A program made the position numbers and the translations under genes. DNA of 64,000 bases, taken from NCBI RefSeq assembly GCF_009299485.1, contig NZ_WBSO01000002.1, positions 1 through 64,000 of the forward strand, written 5' to 3'. The notes beneath the pieces were generated by a model that was not told the DNA's origin, did no database searches, and saw only the letters and a list, made by a program, of their open reading frames with translations. Of this stretch, positions 28,044-38,292 are shown in pieces; position 1 is the stretch's first letter, and each line of letters opens with the position of its first letter. This stretch comes from Bifidobacterium apri (GTDB lineage: Bacteria > Actinomycetota > Actinomycetes > Actinomycetales > Bifidobacteriaceae).

Positions 28044-28347
28044 CGGCGTAGGGCGATCGCGGCAGCTTACGTTGCAGCAGTTGGCATTGCATCATCTCGC
28101 GGCGCGAAGCCCGATGCCGTCGCCTGCGCGCCTGCCTTGCCGATATGTGGCGGAACGCATGAACGCGGAGTATCGAAGGCATATCAGAAGACATTCGCCC
28201 GTGCATTCGCCGATTGTCTGCATACCTTCGACAGTCGCTCCATAACGCCAAGGGGCGCCGACGGTTTCCCGTCGACGCCCCTGAAGCATCCATATGAGTC
28301 ACATGCGTCGTTTCACGCGAATGTGAGACGAATCAAGGTCGCATGGA
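28044..28347. other. Intergenic between convergent WXG100 and groEL genes
   Basis: I see no gene in this stretch. A hairpin likely ending the groEL transcript is given as a separate entry. No other structure stands out. Confidence 0.5.
28251..28282 (-). terminator. Hairpin after groEL
   Basis: AGGGGCGCCGACGG pairs with CCGTCGACGCCCCT with one mismatch and a four-base loop. It lies about 65 bases beyond the groEL stop. The following minus-strand sequence has only a short T-rich part (GTTATGG). Confidence 0.55.
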
Positions 28348-30036
<1,689 letters not shown>

Positions 30037-30047
30037 TCAGCTGCCGG

Positions 30048-30074
30048 TTATCACTCTCGGCTTCCGAGTGCTAA
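30048..30074. promoter_or_regulatory. CIRCE operator, copy 1
   Basis: TTATCACTC, nine bases, GAGTGCTAA. This fits the HrcA operator TTAGCACTC-N9-GAGTGCTAA with one mismatch in the left arm. It lies 75 bases upstream of the groEL start, close to the expected transcription start. Confidence 0.9.
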
Positions 30075-30079
30075 TTGGG

Positions 30080-30109
30080 AGATTAGCACTCTCAGCCGTC
30101 GAGTGCCAA
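30080..30109 (-). promoter_or_regulatory. groEL promoter
   Basis: On the minus strand TTGGCA (30104-30109) and TAATCT (30080-30085) are separated by 18 bases. Both boxes lie inside the second CIRCE element, so HrcA bound there would block RNA polymerase. Confidence 0.65.
30083..30109. promoter_or_regulatory. CIRCE operator, copy 2
   Basis: TTAGCACTC, nine bases, GAGTGCCAA. One mismatch to the consensus, in the right arm. It starts nine bases after copy 1 and overlaps the predicted groEL promoter boxes. Confidence 0.92.
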
Positions 30110-30520
30110 CATCGGGTGCGGTATTGCGCTGTTGGCATGAAACGCGTGTCGCGGGCGTCGAACGGGAATAATCCCGGCACGCCAATGCCCAGCCGCTTGG
30201 ATTCCAGATTGCAGCCGCGTTCATGACAGGAATCATGCGCGATGCGGGGGCTGCAGCCCATCCAACATGTCGGGCATCGTGCCCGGGCAGCGCAACAGCA
30301 ACAGGATGGCCTATGCCGCGTCGCGCCATCGCATCAAACGCAGCTTTTCGCCCCTCCCCCAATGGCAGGCCAAACCGCCGGATTGCCGCACGACATGCTG
30401 ATACGCAGACAAAACAACAGGCGCCCGCCTAGGACGCCTGGATGGAAAGCGCGAATGATGGTGACCGGCAGCGCCGATCAGGATGACACGCGCGGACTCA
30501 ACGACAACAGGATCGCCGGA
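30110..30520. other. Intergenic between cspA-like gene and groEL
   Basis: No coding region is recognised. A short inverted repeat CAGGCG...CGCCTG lies at about 30420-30441 next to the cold-shock gene and could be a weak terminator. Open frames here look like nothing known. The length of this gap suggests an untranslated region if the two genes share a transcript. Confidence 0.4.
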
Positions 30521-30724
30521 TCACAACTTGGTGACCGTAGTCGCCTGGAAGCCCTTCGGCCCGCGTTCTGCCTCATATTCAACGCGGTCGCCCTCATCCA
30601 GCTTTTTGAAGCCTTCCTGCTGAATCACGGAGTAATGCACGAATACGTCATCCCCACCCTCATCCGGGGCAATGAATCCATATCCCTTACCTGCGTTGAA
30701 GAATTTCACCGTTCCTTGTGCCAT
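30521..30724 (-). CDS. Cold shock protein (CspA family)
   Basis: 67-residue single cold-shock domain, normal length. It has [15 protein letters not shown] (RNP1) and DVFVHYS (RNP2). Nucleic-acid chaperone in the cytosol. The ATG at 30724 is chosen because MAQGTVKFF is the conserved N terminus and GAGGGAT lies upstream; an ATG three codons earlier is possible. It lies upstream of groEL on the same strand. It differs from the longer cold-shock protein at 23.3-23.7 kb in having the canonical DVFVH. Confidence 0.95.
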   Translation of the reverse strand: MAQGTVKFFNAGKGYGFIAPDEGGDDVFVHYSVIQQEGFKKLDEGDRVEYEAERGPKGFQATTVTKL

Positions 30725-30827
30725 ATCAATCATCCCTCACATGGGCCGGTCCGCCGCAACCATTCACGCCGGCAACCGCCCACTTGGTGCCCCATTGTAG
30801 CGGGACGATGCTAAGAAACGCCGAAGC

Positions 30828-31484
30828 TCAGTTCATCAGCACAACGACGACCGGCGCAGACAGATTGGTGACCTGGCTGACATTCGAAATGCCCAGTTTC
30901 GCGGCGACATCCTGTGCTGTGGCAAGATCGGACTCATTCTGATACCACACCACCGATGCGCTCGGCAAATTCCCTGAAGGATTGGCCGCCACGACGTTGG
31001 TATACCCGGCGCCGCTGAGCACCGCCGCCTGCTTGGCGGCATACCCGTTCTTACGCGTGCCGTTGACCACACGAACTTGGGTGGACAGATTCGCCGACGC
31101 CGACGAGGACGCCTGCTGCGTTGCGGATTGGGACGGCGACTGAGACGCAGACGCAGAGTCGGATGCCGACGCGGACGCGGAAGACGTGTCGCTTGCGGAC
31201 GCCGAAGATGAGGCGCTCGACGACGCGGACGCGCTCGACGAGGCGGACGCACTCGTCGATGACGAGGCGCTGTTCCCGCCGGAGAACAGCTTGGAACCTT
31301 CGCCGGACATGGCGGCCCACGTACCGATACCCGCGGCGGCGGCAATGACAACGACAATCAGGAACGGCACAAGACGCGATGCAATCGACCGATTGCCGCG
31401 ATGCACACCGATCGGCCCCTGCGGGGGGTTATCGAACACGTCCTGCGCGTACGACTCATCAGTGTTCCGGTCTTTGCGTGCCAT
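30828..31484 (-). CDS. LytR C-terminal (LytR_C) domain membrane protein
   Basis: 218 residues. A basic cytosolic N terminus of about 38 residues leads to one membrane segment (LVPFLIVVVIAAAAGIGTWAAM). A linker of about 60 residues made almost only of Ser, Ala and Asp follows. The last 90 residues form a LytR_C domain with VRVVNGTRKNGYAAKQAAVL and the ending VSQVTNLSAPVVVVL. This domain occurs with wall-polymer ligases; here there is no catalytic LCP domain. The ATG has AAGGAC in front. It is divergent from ung. Confidence 0.85.
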   Translation of the reverse strand: MARKDRNTDESYAQDVFDNPPQGPIGVHRGNRSIASRLVPFLIVVVIAAAAGIGTWAAMSGEGSKLFSGGNSASSSTSASASSSASASSSASSSASASDTSSASASASDSASASQSPSQSATQQASSSASANLSTQVRVVNGTRKNGYAAKQAAVLSGAGYTNVVAANPSGNLPSASVVWYQNESDLATAQDVAAKLGISNVSQVTNLSAPVVVVLMN

Positions 31485-31662
31485 ATGCCGTCCTTCCGAA
31501 TAAATCCATTATCGAGTGTACATGCTCGACTGGGCAGCACCGGCACAAATACCGTCCGCGATGCCGGATATCCACAGCTTCGTCACGACATACGGCGTCC
31601 ACAGACGGCGCCCAGACGCCCGAATCCATGAGAACGTCCATCAACGCCATAGAGTAGAAGGC

Positions 31663-32499
31663 ATGGAACATGCTCATGTCAAACCGTTGTCCGAAATCAT
31701 CGACCCGGGGTGGGCTCAAGCGCTCGCCGACGTGGAGCCGGATATCCACCGGATGGGTGATTTCCTGCGGGCGGAAATCGCTGCGGGTCGACACTACTTG
31801 CCCGCAGGCCGCAATGTCCTACGGGCATTCACCATCCCCTTCGACAGCATCAAGGTGCTGATCGTAGGACAGGATCCATATCCGACACCTGGCCACCCGG
31901 TCGGCTTGAGCTTCTGCGTCGCGCCCGACGTCCATCCGCTGCCGAAAAGCCTGATCAATATCTACAAGGAACTCAGCGACGATTTGGGCGTCCCCACCCC
32001 AATCAACGGCGACCTGACCCCGTGGACGCAGCGCGGTGTCATGCTGCTCAACCGATGCCTGACCGTCCAGACCGGCCGTCCCAACAGCCATCAAGGCAAA
32101 GGCTGGGAGCACATCACCGACCAGGCGATCCGCGCGCTCAACGCCCGGACCGACCAGGAGGGCAAGCCGAAGCCCTTGGTCGCGATTCTTTGGGGCCGCA
32201 ATGCGCAGACACTCAAACCGTTGCTCACGAACGCGGCGATCATTGAATCCCCACACCCCAGCCCATTGTCGGCCTCACGCGGCTTCTTCGGGTCACGCCC
32301 GTTCTCACGCGCCAATCAAGCATTGACAGCCATGGGGGCACAACCCGTGGACTGGGCGCTCCCACCGGCGACGTCCCCCGCCTACGGTCAGCTGCAACCG
32401 GTATCCGCCAAACCGGTACCGCCGCTCGTCGCCCACACCGACACCGACACCCCGACGACCCCGGCGCCAGCACAACCCACCATGACGCCTCTGCTGTGA
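31663..32499 (+). CDS. ung: Uracil-DNA glycosylase
   Basis: 278-residue family 1 uracil-DNA glycosylase for base-excision repair. The water-activating motif [16 protein letters not shown] is intact with its catalytic Asp, and the minor-groove loop HPSPLSA with catalytic His is near residue 200. The C-terminal 45 residues are a Pro/Thr-rich extension beyond the usual length. I start at the ATG at 31663, preceded by AGAAGG. An upstream in-frame ATG would add 49 residues with no family match. It lies 91 bases before moxR, and may share its promoter. Confidence 0.96.
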   Translation: MEHAHVKPLSEIIDPGWAQALADVEPDIHRMGDFLRAEIAAGRHYLPAGRNVLRAFTIPFDSIKVLIVGQDPYPTPGHPVGLSFCVAPDVHPLPKSLINIYKELSDDLGVPTPINGDLTPWTQRGVMLLNRCLTVQTGRPNSHQGKGWEHITDQAIRALNARTDQEGKPKPLVAILWGRNAQTLKPLLTNAAIIESPHPSPLSASRGFFGSRPFSRANQALTAMGAQPVDWALPPATSPAYGQLQPVSAKPVPPLVAHTDTDTPTTPAPAQPTMTPLL

Positions 32500-32590
32500 G
32501 CGAGGCATCCCAATCCGCTACTATGCTGGGATACCGGTCTGCGGCCAGTGCGGCCGCCAACCGACCAGCCACCAATCGTTGGAGCACACC

Positions 32591-33664
32591 ATGGCACTTT
32601 TCCCACCACAACCGAACGTCCCGCAACCGATGCCGCCGATGCCGCAACAACCGGCGACCCCGACATCCGCGGGCCTGTCACCCGACGATCTCAACCACGC
32701 ACGGCAGCTGGCCGACCGCATCCGTGCACGCTTCGCGCAGACCCTCGTCGGCCAAGACAACCTGCGTGAAGAGCTGATCGTCACCATGGTCGCCGGAGGG
32801 CACATCCTCATCGAATCCGTTCCCGGTCTGGCCAAAACAACCGCCGCACAGACACTGGCGACATCCGTGTCCGGCAGTTTCAAACGCGTGCAATGCACTC
32901 CGGACCTCATGCCCTCCGACTTGGTCGGCACCCAGGTCTTCGACTTCTCCACACAACGGTTCAGCACACAAATCGGCCCGATCCACGCCAACTTCGTGTT
33001 GCTCGACGAAATCAACCGTTCCAACGCGAAAACCCAGTCTGCGATGCTCGAAGCGATGGCCGAAGGGGCCACGACCATCGGCGGAGAACGCATCGCCCTG
33101 CCGCAACCCTTCATGGTGATCGCCACCGAAAATCCCATCGAAGAAGAAGGCACCTTCAATCTGCCCGAAGCGCAGATGGATCGATTCACCATGAAAGCGG
33201 TGATGAGCTACCCGAGCGCGGACGAAGAACAGCGCATGCTCGCCATGCTCACCCGACGCGGTTCAGACACCATCGACACCAAACAGCTTGAAGGTGAAGT
33301 CCTCTCGCTGTCCGATGTCGAATTCCTGCGCGCCGCCGCACGCCGGGTCCACGTCTCCGAAGCGATCATGGGCTATGCGGTCGATATCGTGACGACTTCA
33401 CGAGGAGCCGGCACCCACCCCATCGCCAACCTGTCCGCACGCGTCCGGCTCGGTGCCAGTCCTCGCGCCTCCATCGCGCTCATCCGCGTCGGGCAAGCGG
33501 CGGCGCTGCTCGCCGGGCGCGACTATGTCATCCCCGAAGACATCAGGATGTTCGCGCACGAGATCCTGCGCCACCGCATCCTGCTGACCTTCGAAGCGCT
33601 CGCCGACGGCGTGACCAGCGACCAAGTGGTCGACTCCGTCGTGGCGACGGTGCCAGTGCCATGA
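32591..33664 (+). CDS. MoxR-family AAA+ ATPase
   Basis: 357-residue MoxR ATPase, a chaperone-like protein usually encoded with VWA proteins. A Pro/Gln-rich N-terminal 30 residues precedes the ATPase core. Motifs are the modified Walker A SVPGLAKTTAAQ, the FKRVQCTPDLMPSDLVGT signature, Walker B LLDEINRSNAKTQ and sensor region ATENPIEEEGTFNLPEAQ. GGAG is upstream of the ATG. It is first in a chain of six genes in which each start overlaps the preceding stop as ATGA, strongly suggesting a single transcript and coupled translation. Confidence 0.95.
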   Translation: MALFPPQPNVPQPMPPMPQQPATPTSAGLSPDDLNHARQLADRIRARFAQTLVGQDNLREELIVTMVAGGHILIESVPGLAKTTAAQTLATSVSGSFKRVQCTPDLMPSDLVGTQVFDFSTQRFSTQIGPIHANFVLLDEINRSNAKTQSAMLEAMAEGATTIGGERIALPQPFMVIATENPIEEEGTFNLPEAQMDRFTMKAVMSYPSADEEQRMLAMLTRRGSDTIDTKQLEGEVLSLSDVEFLRAAARRVHVSEAIMGYAVDIVTTSRGAGTHPIANLSARVRLGASPRASIALIRVGQAAALLAGRDYVIPEDIRMFAHEILRHRILLTFEALADGVTSDQVVDSVVATVPVP

Positions 33665-34629
33665 CCGGCCGCATGACGGGCGACGACGCCATCCGCAGGA
33701 AAATCGAGGCGCTCGCCACCACACTCACCTTGCCCACCGTAAAACGGGCGTTGGGCACCCTCGAAGGCGAACACCCCTCCCATCGACGGTTCGGCAGCGA
33801 TGACATCATGGATATCCGCCCATACGAGCCCGGGGACGAAGCGCGACGCATCGATTGGCGTACCAGCGCGCGCAACGGCAGACCGATGGTCGTCCACAGG
33901 CAACGCCAAGTCACGTCACGGGTATGGATGCTGATGGACACCGGTCGGGAAATGACCGGATCGTGCGAGTCAGGCGAAATGGCCTGGCAGGTCGCGGCAA
34001 ACGGGTTGCGTATGTTCGCCGCGTTGAGTTTGCGCCGGTCCGACGATATTTCACTGGTATGCGCCGATTCGGCGAGCATCACCAGAGTGCCGTTCCATGG
34101 CGGGTTCGCCCAGTTCGAGCACACGCTCGACCGGGCGCTCGAACGCCCGTGGAACCACGCGCGCAATATGGATGCCCTGTTGGACTATGCGCGGCGTATC
34201 AGCGATCGTAACGCCTTGATCGTGCTGGCCACGGATGAGCATGCGCTCGGCGAGCCGCAACTTGCCACGATGCGCACCATCGCACGGACCCACCCCATGG
34301 TAGTCATCGACGTGGCGACCATCAACCCGTTCGTCGCCCGTCGACGGGCAGTCGCCGACGCCGACACCGGCAGGAGGTTGCCGGCGCTGCTCATCAACGC
34401 TGTCAGTGCAAGCGAAGTGGACACCCACCGAAGCTATCTCGCAGCCCAGCTCGAAGCTGAATTGCAGGCAGGCGGTTCGACACTGATGCGCGCGTCATCG
34501 AGCGAAGCCATGTTCCGCACCTTCGTACACACAGTGTCCATAAGCCTTGCACGTACCGGTTTCTCGACCCGCCCCGCAACCGTTGTGCATACCCGTGACA
34601 CCGCAGGCAAGGCAGGAGACCGCGCATGA
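33661..34629 (+). CDS. DUF58 domain-containing protein
   Basis: 322-residue protein of the DUF58 family, which contains a degenerate von Willebrand A-like fold. The family signature is the RPYEPGDEARRIDWRTSARNG stretch near residue 55. It lies between moxR and the next gene, the position DUF58 proteins occupy in MoxR/Bat-type operons. Overlaps moxR by four bases and the next gene by four bases. No membrane segment is apparent. Confidence 0.9.
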   Translation: MTGRMTGDDAIRRKIEALATTLTLPTVKRALGTLEGEHPSHRRFGSDDIMDIRPYEPGDEARRIDWRTSARNGRPMVVHRQRQVTSRVWMLMDTGREMTGSCESGEMAWQVAANGLRMFAALSLRRSDDISLVCADSASITRVPFHGGFAQFEHTLDRALERPWNHARNMDALLDYARRISDRNALIVLATDEHALGEPQLATMRTIARTHPMVVIDVATINPFVARRRAVADADTGRRLPALLINAVSASEVDTHRSYLAAQLEAELQAGGSTLMRASSSEAMFRTFVHTVSISLARTGFSTRPATVVHTRDTAGKAGDRA

Positions 34630-35195
34630 GCATCACCTTAGCCGCAATCGACGGCATCGTCGCAGGCATCAAGCTCGACGACCTCAAACCCGCCCAGCCA
34701 TTCGACGGCGCCGGCATGATCGTCACCGTCCTCGTAGTCGCACTCGCCTTGGCATGTCTGCTGACGGTCCTCGCCATCATGCTGTCCAAACCACGCCGGC
34801 CCCGGTCACAGCCTGCGCGTCCCCATCGCGGTGTGCATCACGAAACCAGCGGCACCAAGGCATGGCACCGGCGCATCGACGATGTGGTGGATCGGTTCCA
34901 TGCCGGCGAAATCAGCCGCGATCAGGCTTTCGCGCAGCTCGCCGCATTGGCGCGCGCATACGCGTCCGGCATGTCGGAAGACACTATGGAGACCCAGACC
35001 CTGTCTGATCTCAACCGCACGGTACCGACATCCACAGGGCGCGCGAAAGCCGGATTCATGCTGTTGCGCCAGACCATCGCCGCGCTGTATCCGCCGGAAT
35101 TCGCCGATGAACGGTACAATGACGCCGCCCGCACGACAAGCGTCGAGCAGGGCGCCGAATGGGTATCCACACTGGTTGAAAGGTGGCGCCGATGA
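34626..35195 (+). CDS. Single-span membrane protein in the moxR-VWA operon
   Basis: 189 residues. Residues 1-30 are outside or peripheral, then one membrane segment (MIVTVLVVALALACLLTVLAIML) and a basic cytosolic region. The rest is helical and includes HRRIDDVVDRFHAGEISRDQAFAQLAALARAYASG. I do not recognise the family. Genes of this size and layout sit at the same position in other MoxR operons. Overlaps both neighbours by four bases. Its role is inferred only from context, probably assembly with the VWA proteins. Confidence 0.75.
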   Translation: MSITLAAIDGIVAGIKLDDLKPAQPFDGAGMIVTVLVVALALACLLTVLAIMLSKPRRPRSQPARPHRGVHHETSGTKAWHRRIDDVVDRFHAGEISRDQAFAQLAALARAYASGMSEDTMETQTLSDLNRTVPTSTGRAKAGFMLLRQTIAALYPPEFADERYNDAARTTSVEQGAEWVSTLVERWRR

Positions 35196-36277
35196 GATGG
35201 CAATGGCCTTGGGCAGCGCTGATCGCCCTGTGCGGCGCCGGTGCAATCGTGGCGCTCGTATCAATGCTCGCCGCATGGCGCGAACGCCGGGCGGCAGAAC
35301 GCAACCCCGACCTCAAATCGTACAGTCTCGACGAGGATCTGAACACTGATCACGCCTCCGAGCTGTTCCGCCAGTGGAGGACCTTCAGCCGGATAGCGGC
35401 AGGCGCGCTGGTCGTAGCCCTCGCGTTGTCCGTTTCGCTCATCGCGCGCCCCTCGCACATCGACGAAGGGCAGGAACGCTCGGCAAGCCGAGATATCGTC
35501 CTGTGTCTCGACGTGTCCGGCTCCACGCTTCCCTACGACCGGCAGATCATCAACACCTATCTCAAACTCGTGTCGAATTTCCAAGGCGAACGTATCGGCA
35601 TGACCATCTTCAACTCGACATCACGCACGGTGTTTCCGTTGACCGACGACTATGCGCTGGTGACCCGTGAGCTCAAATCGGCTGCATCGATCCTCAAAGA
35701 CGTGCAGACGCAGGATGACATCGACAAGATGAGCGATGCGGATTATCAGAAGGTCTCCGATTGGCTGGACGGGACCCAGAACAAAACCAACGCGACGTCC
35801 TTGATCGGCGACGGGCTGGTCAGCTGCGCCGCGATGCTCCCCGGTTTTGCCTATGGCAATGCTTCGCAATCGACGTCCTCCACGTCGGACACCGCGCGGC
35901 GACGTTCGTCGTCCATCGTGCTGGCAACGGACAACGTCGTATCAGGCCAGGAGACCTACACGCTCAAGCAGGCGCTCGATCTGGCCCATACCGCATCGAT
36001 CAGCGTGGACGCGGTGTATGCGGGAGCCAAGGAAAGCCTGAGCGACAAGACGACCACCGATCTCAAACGCCAGATCGAATCGCACGGCGGAACATTCATG
36101 TCCCAGGCTGACGGCTCATCCATCGAGTCGATGGTCAAAACCATCGAACAGCGGCAAAGCGCGCAACACCAGCGTAATGCGCAATCCGCCGTCGATGATG
36201 CGCCCGGATGGTGGACGCTCGCCCTTGCGGCGTGCATCCTGGTATGGCTCGTATTCGCTTGGAGGCTGAGACGATGA
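35192..36277 (+). CDS. VWA-domain membrane protein 1
   Basis: 361 residues with a Bat-type arrangement. Membrane segments lie near residues 5-28 and 70-92, then an extracytoplasmic VWA domain, then a C-terminal segment (WWTLALAACILVWLVFAW). The metal-ion-dependent adhesion site begins with DVSGS, a complete DxSxS; the following Thr/Asp positions are in the TSLIGDGL and VLATDN regions. It can bind a divalent metal and protein partners. ATG at 35192 has AAAGGTGG in front and overlaps the previous stop. Confidence 0.9.
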   Translation: MRWQWPWAALIALCGAGAIVALVSMLAAWRERRAAERNPDLKSYSLDEDLNTDHASELFRQWRTFSRIAAGALVVALALSVSLIARPSHIDEGQERSASRDIVLCLDVSGSTLPYDRQIINTYLKLVSNFQGERIGMTIFNSTSRTVFPLTDDYALVTRELKSAASILKDVQTQDDIDKMSDADYQKVSDWLDGTQNKTNATSLIGDGLVSCAAMLPGFAYGNASQSTSSTSDTARRRSSSIVLATDNVVSGQETYTLKQALDLAHTASISVDAVYAGAKESLSDKTTTDLKRQIESHGGTFMSQADGSSIESMVKTIEQRQSAQHQRNAQSAVDDAPGWWTLALAACILVWLVFAWRLRR

Positions 36278-37293
36278 ACGGATGGACACTATCCCCCGCA
36301 CTCGGCTGGCCCGCCGGTATCGCGGTCGCGGCGGTCATGACGGCATGCGCCGTCGCTGAAGTCGCCATCCATATACGCCACCGTGCGTGCAGCGATGAAA
36401 CCGTCGCGTCATGCGTACGACGAACGCTGATCTGCCTGTTCACCGCCATCGCGGTGTTGACGCCGAGCACCGTCGCAAGCACCACCAGCAAAGCGGTCAA
36501 CGCGACCGATATCGTCATCGCCATCGACACGACCAGTTCCATGGCGGTCAAGGATGCGACCTACGGCAGTGCGACGACGATCAGTCGTCTCGATGCTGCG
36601 AAACACGCTGTCCATGATCTGACCAAAGCCTATCCTGCAGCCAGTTTCTCCGCGTTGAGCTTCGGGGCGAGCGCCTCGCTGGATGTTCCTTTGACGCCGG
36701 ACACGCTCGCCATCGACAACTGGGCAGACGCATTGGCAGTGGAATCCTCGGCGGCGTCCTCGGGATCGTCGCTGGACACTCCGCTGGACAAACTGCTGCT
36801 CACACTCAAAGATATCCGCCAACGGCACACGGATGACACCATCGTTCTGTTCCTGATCAGTGATGGCGAACAAACCTCGACCACCACCCGCAGAACCTAC
36901 TCGTCGCTGCGGCGATATCTCGACGATGCGGTCGTGCTGGGTGCCGGCTCGACCACTGGCGGGAAGATTCCCGCGGACGGCTCAGATGACAGCGCCGACG
37001 ACCAGGAAACCTGGGTAACCGACCCGACTACCGGGCAGCCCGGTATTTCAACGCTCAGTCCTGACACGCTGAGCACCATCGCCGACGAACTCAGCGGCAG
37101 CGCCATCATGCTGGATGCATCCCACACCGCAACCAACTCACTGCCCAAAGCGTCCAAGGCATGGCGGACCACCGCCACCGCCAAGACGCGGCAACGCACC
37201 ACGCCCGTGGTCTGGCCGATCGCCATCGTCATCGCAGTACTGCTGGCATGGGAGTTGGGCGCATGGATAGCAATGTCAAGGAGACTGCTATGA
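36274..37293 (+). CDS. VWA-domain membrane protein 2
   Basis: 339 residues, paralogous in layout to the preceding gene. Two N-terminal membrane segments flank a short loop, then a VWA domain, then a C-terminal membrane segment (PIAIVIAVLLAWELGAWI). The first MIDAS motif reads DTTSS, so the middle Ser of DxSxS is replaced by Thr; this may still bind metal. Later acidic positions such as FLISDGEQTSTT are kept. GGAGG precedes the ATG, which overlaps the previous stop by four bases. Together with VWA protein 1 it may form a membrane complex served by MoxR. Confidence 0.88.
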   Translation: MNGWTLSPALGWPAGIAVAAVMTACAVAEVAIHIRHRACSDETVASCVRRTLICLFTAIAVLTPSTVASTTSKAVNATDIVIAIDTTSSMAVKDATYGSATTISRLDAAKHAVHDLTKAYPAASFSALSFGASASLDVPLTPDTLAIDNWADALAVESSAASSGSSLDTPLDKLLLTLKDIRQRHTDDTIVLFLISDGEQTSTTTRRTYSSLRRYLDDAVVLGAGSTTGGKIPADGSDDSADDQETWVTDPTTGQPGISTLSPDTLSTIADELSGSAIMLDASHTATNSLPKASKAWRTTATAKTRQRTTPVVWPIAIVIAVLLAWELGAWIAMSRRLL

Positions 37294-37889
37294 ACGGCAC
37301 ACCGTCATCACTGCCGACCCCGCCTGCCATGCGGGCGAAGCGCGCCCCGCTCGCAATCCGCATCATCATGGTCGTGCTCGCTTGCTGCGCGCTGGCCTTG
37401 GCGTTGGCGGCAGCCGCCAACCTGCAAGCCCAAAGCGCATACAACCAAGCCACTGCGAGCCTTCAAGCCAATCTGTCAGCGTCGGCGAAGAGCACTGCCG
37501 ACTGGTCGACGCTCGCGGCCCGGCAGGAACAGACCGACGAGCAGTTCGCCGAGGCGCAGACGTGGAATGCTGTGCTGCTGCCGCAGCTCAAACAGCTGAT
37601 TGCAGCCAACAGCGCGACATCACGGACACTGACCAAGCGCATCACAGCGGAACTCAAACAGCAGCAGGGGGCGTCGTCTTCCACCGGTTCCAGTGACGGC
37701 TCGACGCAACAGCCGTCCGCTTCAGCATCGTCGTCCTCCTCGCAGGACGGATTGAACGACGAGCAGCGCCAACAGGTGCAGGATCTGCTCAAATCCAACC
37801 AGTCCGCCTCTCCCTCGCCATCGACGAGCTCCACGGCGGGAACATCGACGCCAACCCCATCGTCCGGCTCGAGCGTCAAACCGTGGTGA
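37290..37889 (+). CDS. Small membrane-anchored protein ending the moxR operon
   Basis: 199 residues. After a basic N-terminal 27 residues comes one membrane segment (IIMVVLACCALALALAAAANL). A helical, Gln/Ala/Glu-rich domain follows (residues 50-125), likely coiled coil. The last 75 residues are low complexity with Ser, Pro, Thr and Gln. No family is recognised with certainty. ATG overlaps the stop of VWA protein 2 and has AAGGAG. Probably extracytoplasmic apart from the N terminus. The next gene begins 112 bases later. Confidence 0.75.
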   Translation: MNGTPSSLPTPPAMRAKRAPLAIRIIMVVLACCALALALAAAANLQAQSAYNQATASLQANLSASAKSTADWSTLAARQEQTDEQFAEAQTWNAVLLPQLKQLIAANSATSRTLTKRITAELKQQQGASSSTGSSDGSTQQPSASASSSSSQDGLNDEQRQQVQDLLKSNQSASPSPSTSSTAGTSTPTPSSGSSVKPW

Positions 37890-38001
37890 TTCCGTGGTGA
37901 TGTTCGCCCGCAGGAACGGCTACGCCGTCGAGGGAATCAACTTTTGACCACATTGACGCGTGCGACGTGCATGCAGACACGTCATACGCTTCGATGGACG
38001 T

Positions 38002-38292
38002 ATGACTTCATACCTATCATGCCGTGTATTGCCAACCATGGGCGGCCCGGACACATGCACATGCCGCAGGGCCGCCAACGACGCCATCGACGCGCTGGAA
38101 ACCGCATATTCGCATACGCGCGGCAGTACTGCGGCACTCGACGACAGCGCGATGACCGCAACGGCCACGCCATGGCACGGCCAAGCCGCAACGCTGATGA
38201 GGCAATCCCTTGACTCGCTTATCGCCCGGAATGACGCCGTCAGGCGACGCGCGCAGATCATGCTCACCCAGTGTCGTCAGGACCGGCCATGA
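38002..38292 (+). CDS. Small WxG-like helical protein
   Basis: 96 residues. Two predicted helices, roughly residues 22-50 and 62-92, flank a turn P-W58-H-G60. This is the layout of WXG100 proteins, with a conserved Trp and Gly in the hairpin. Sequence identity to classical Esx proteins looks low, and the usual C-terminal YxxxD/E is absent, so family membership is a suggestion. The start is uncertain: ATG at 38002 has a weak GGAC, and an ATG at 38038 is possible. Its stop overlaps the start of the following hydrolase gene (ATGA), so the two are almost surely functional partners. Confidence 0.6.
   Translation: MTSYLSCRVLPTMGGPDTCTCRRAANDAIDALETAYSHTRGSTAALDDSAMTATATPWHGQAATLMRQSLDSLIARNDAVRRRAQIMLTQCRQDRP

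Noticed and set aside
30051..30362. Open frame over the CIRCE elements
   Set aside because: It overlaps the groEL promoter and resembles nothing known.
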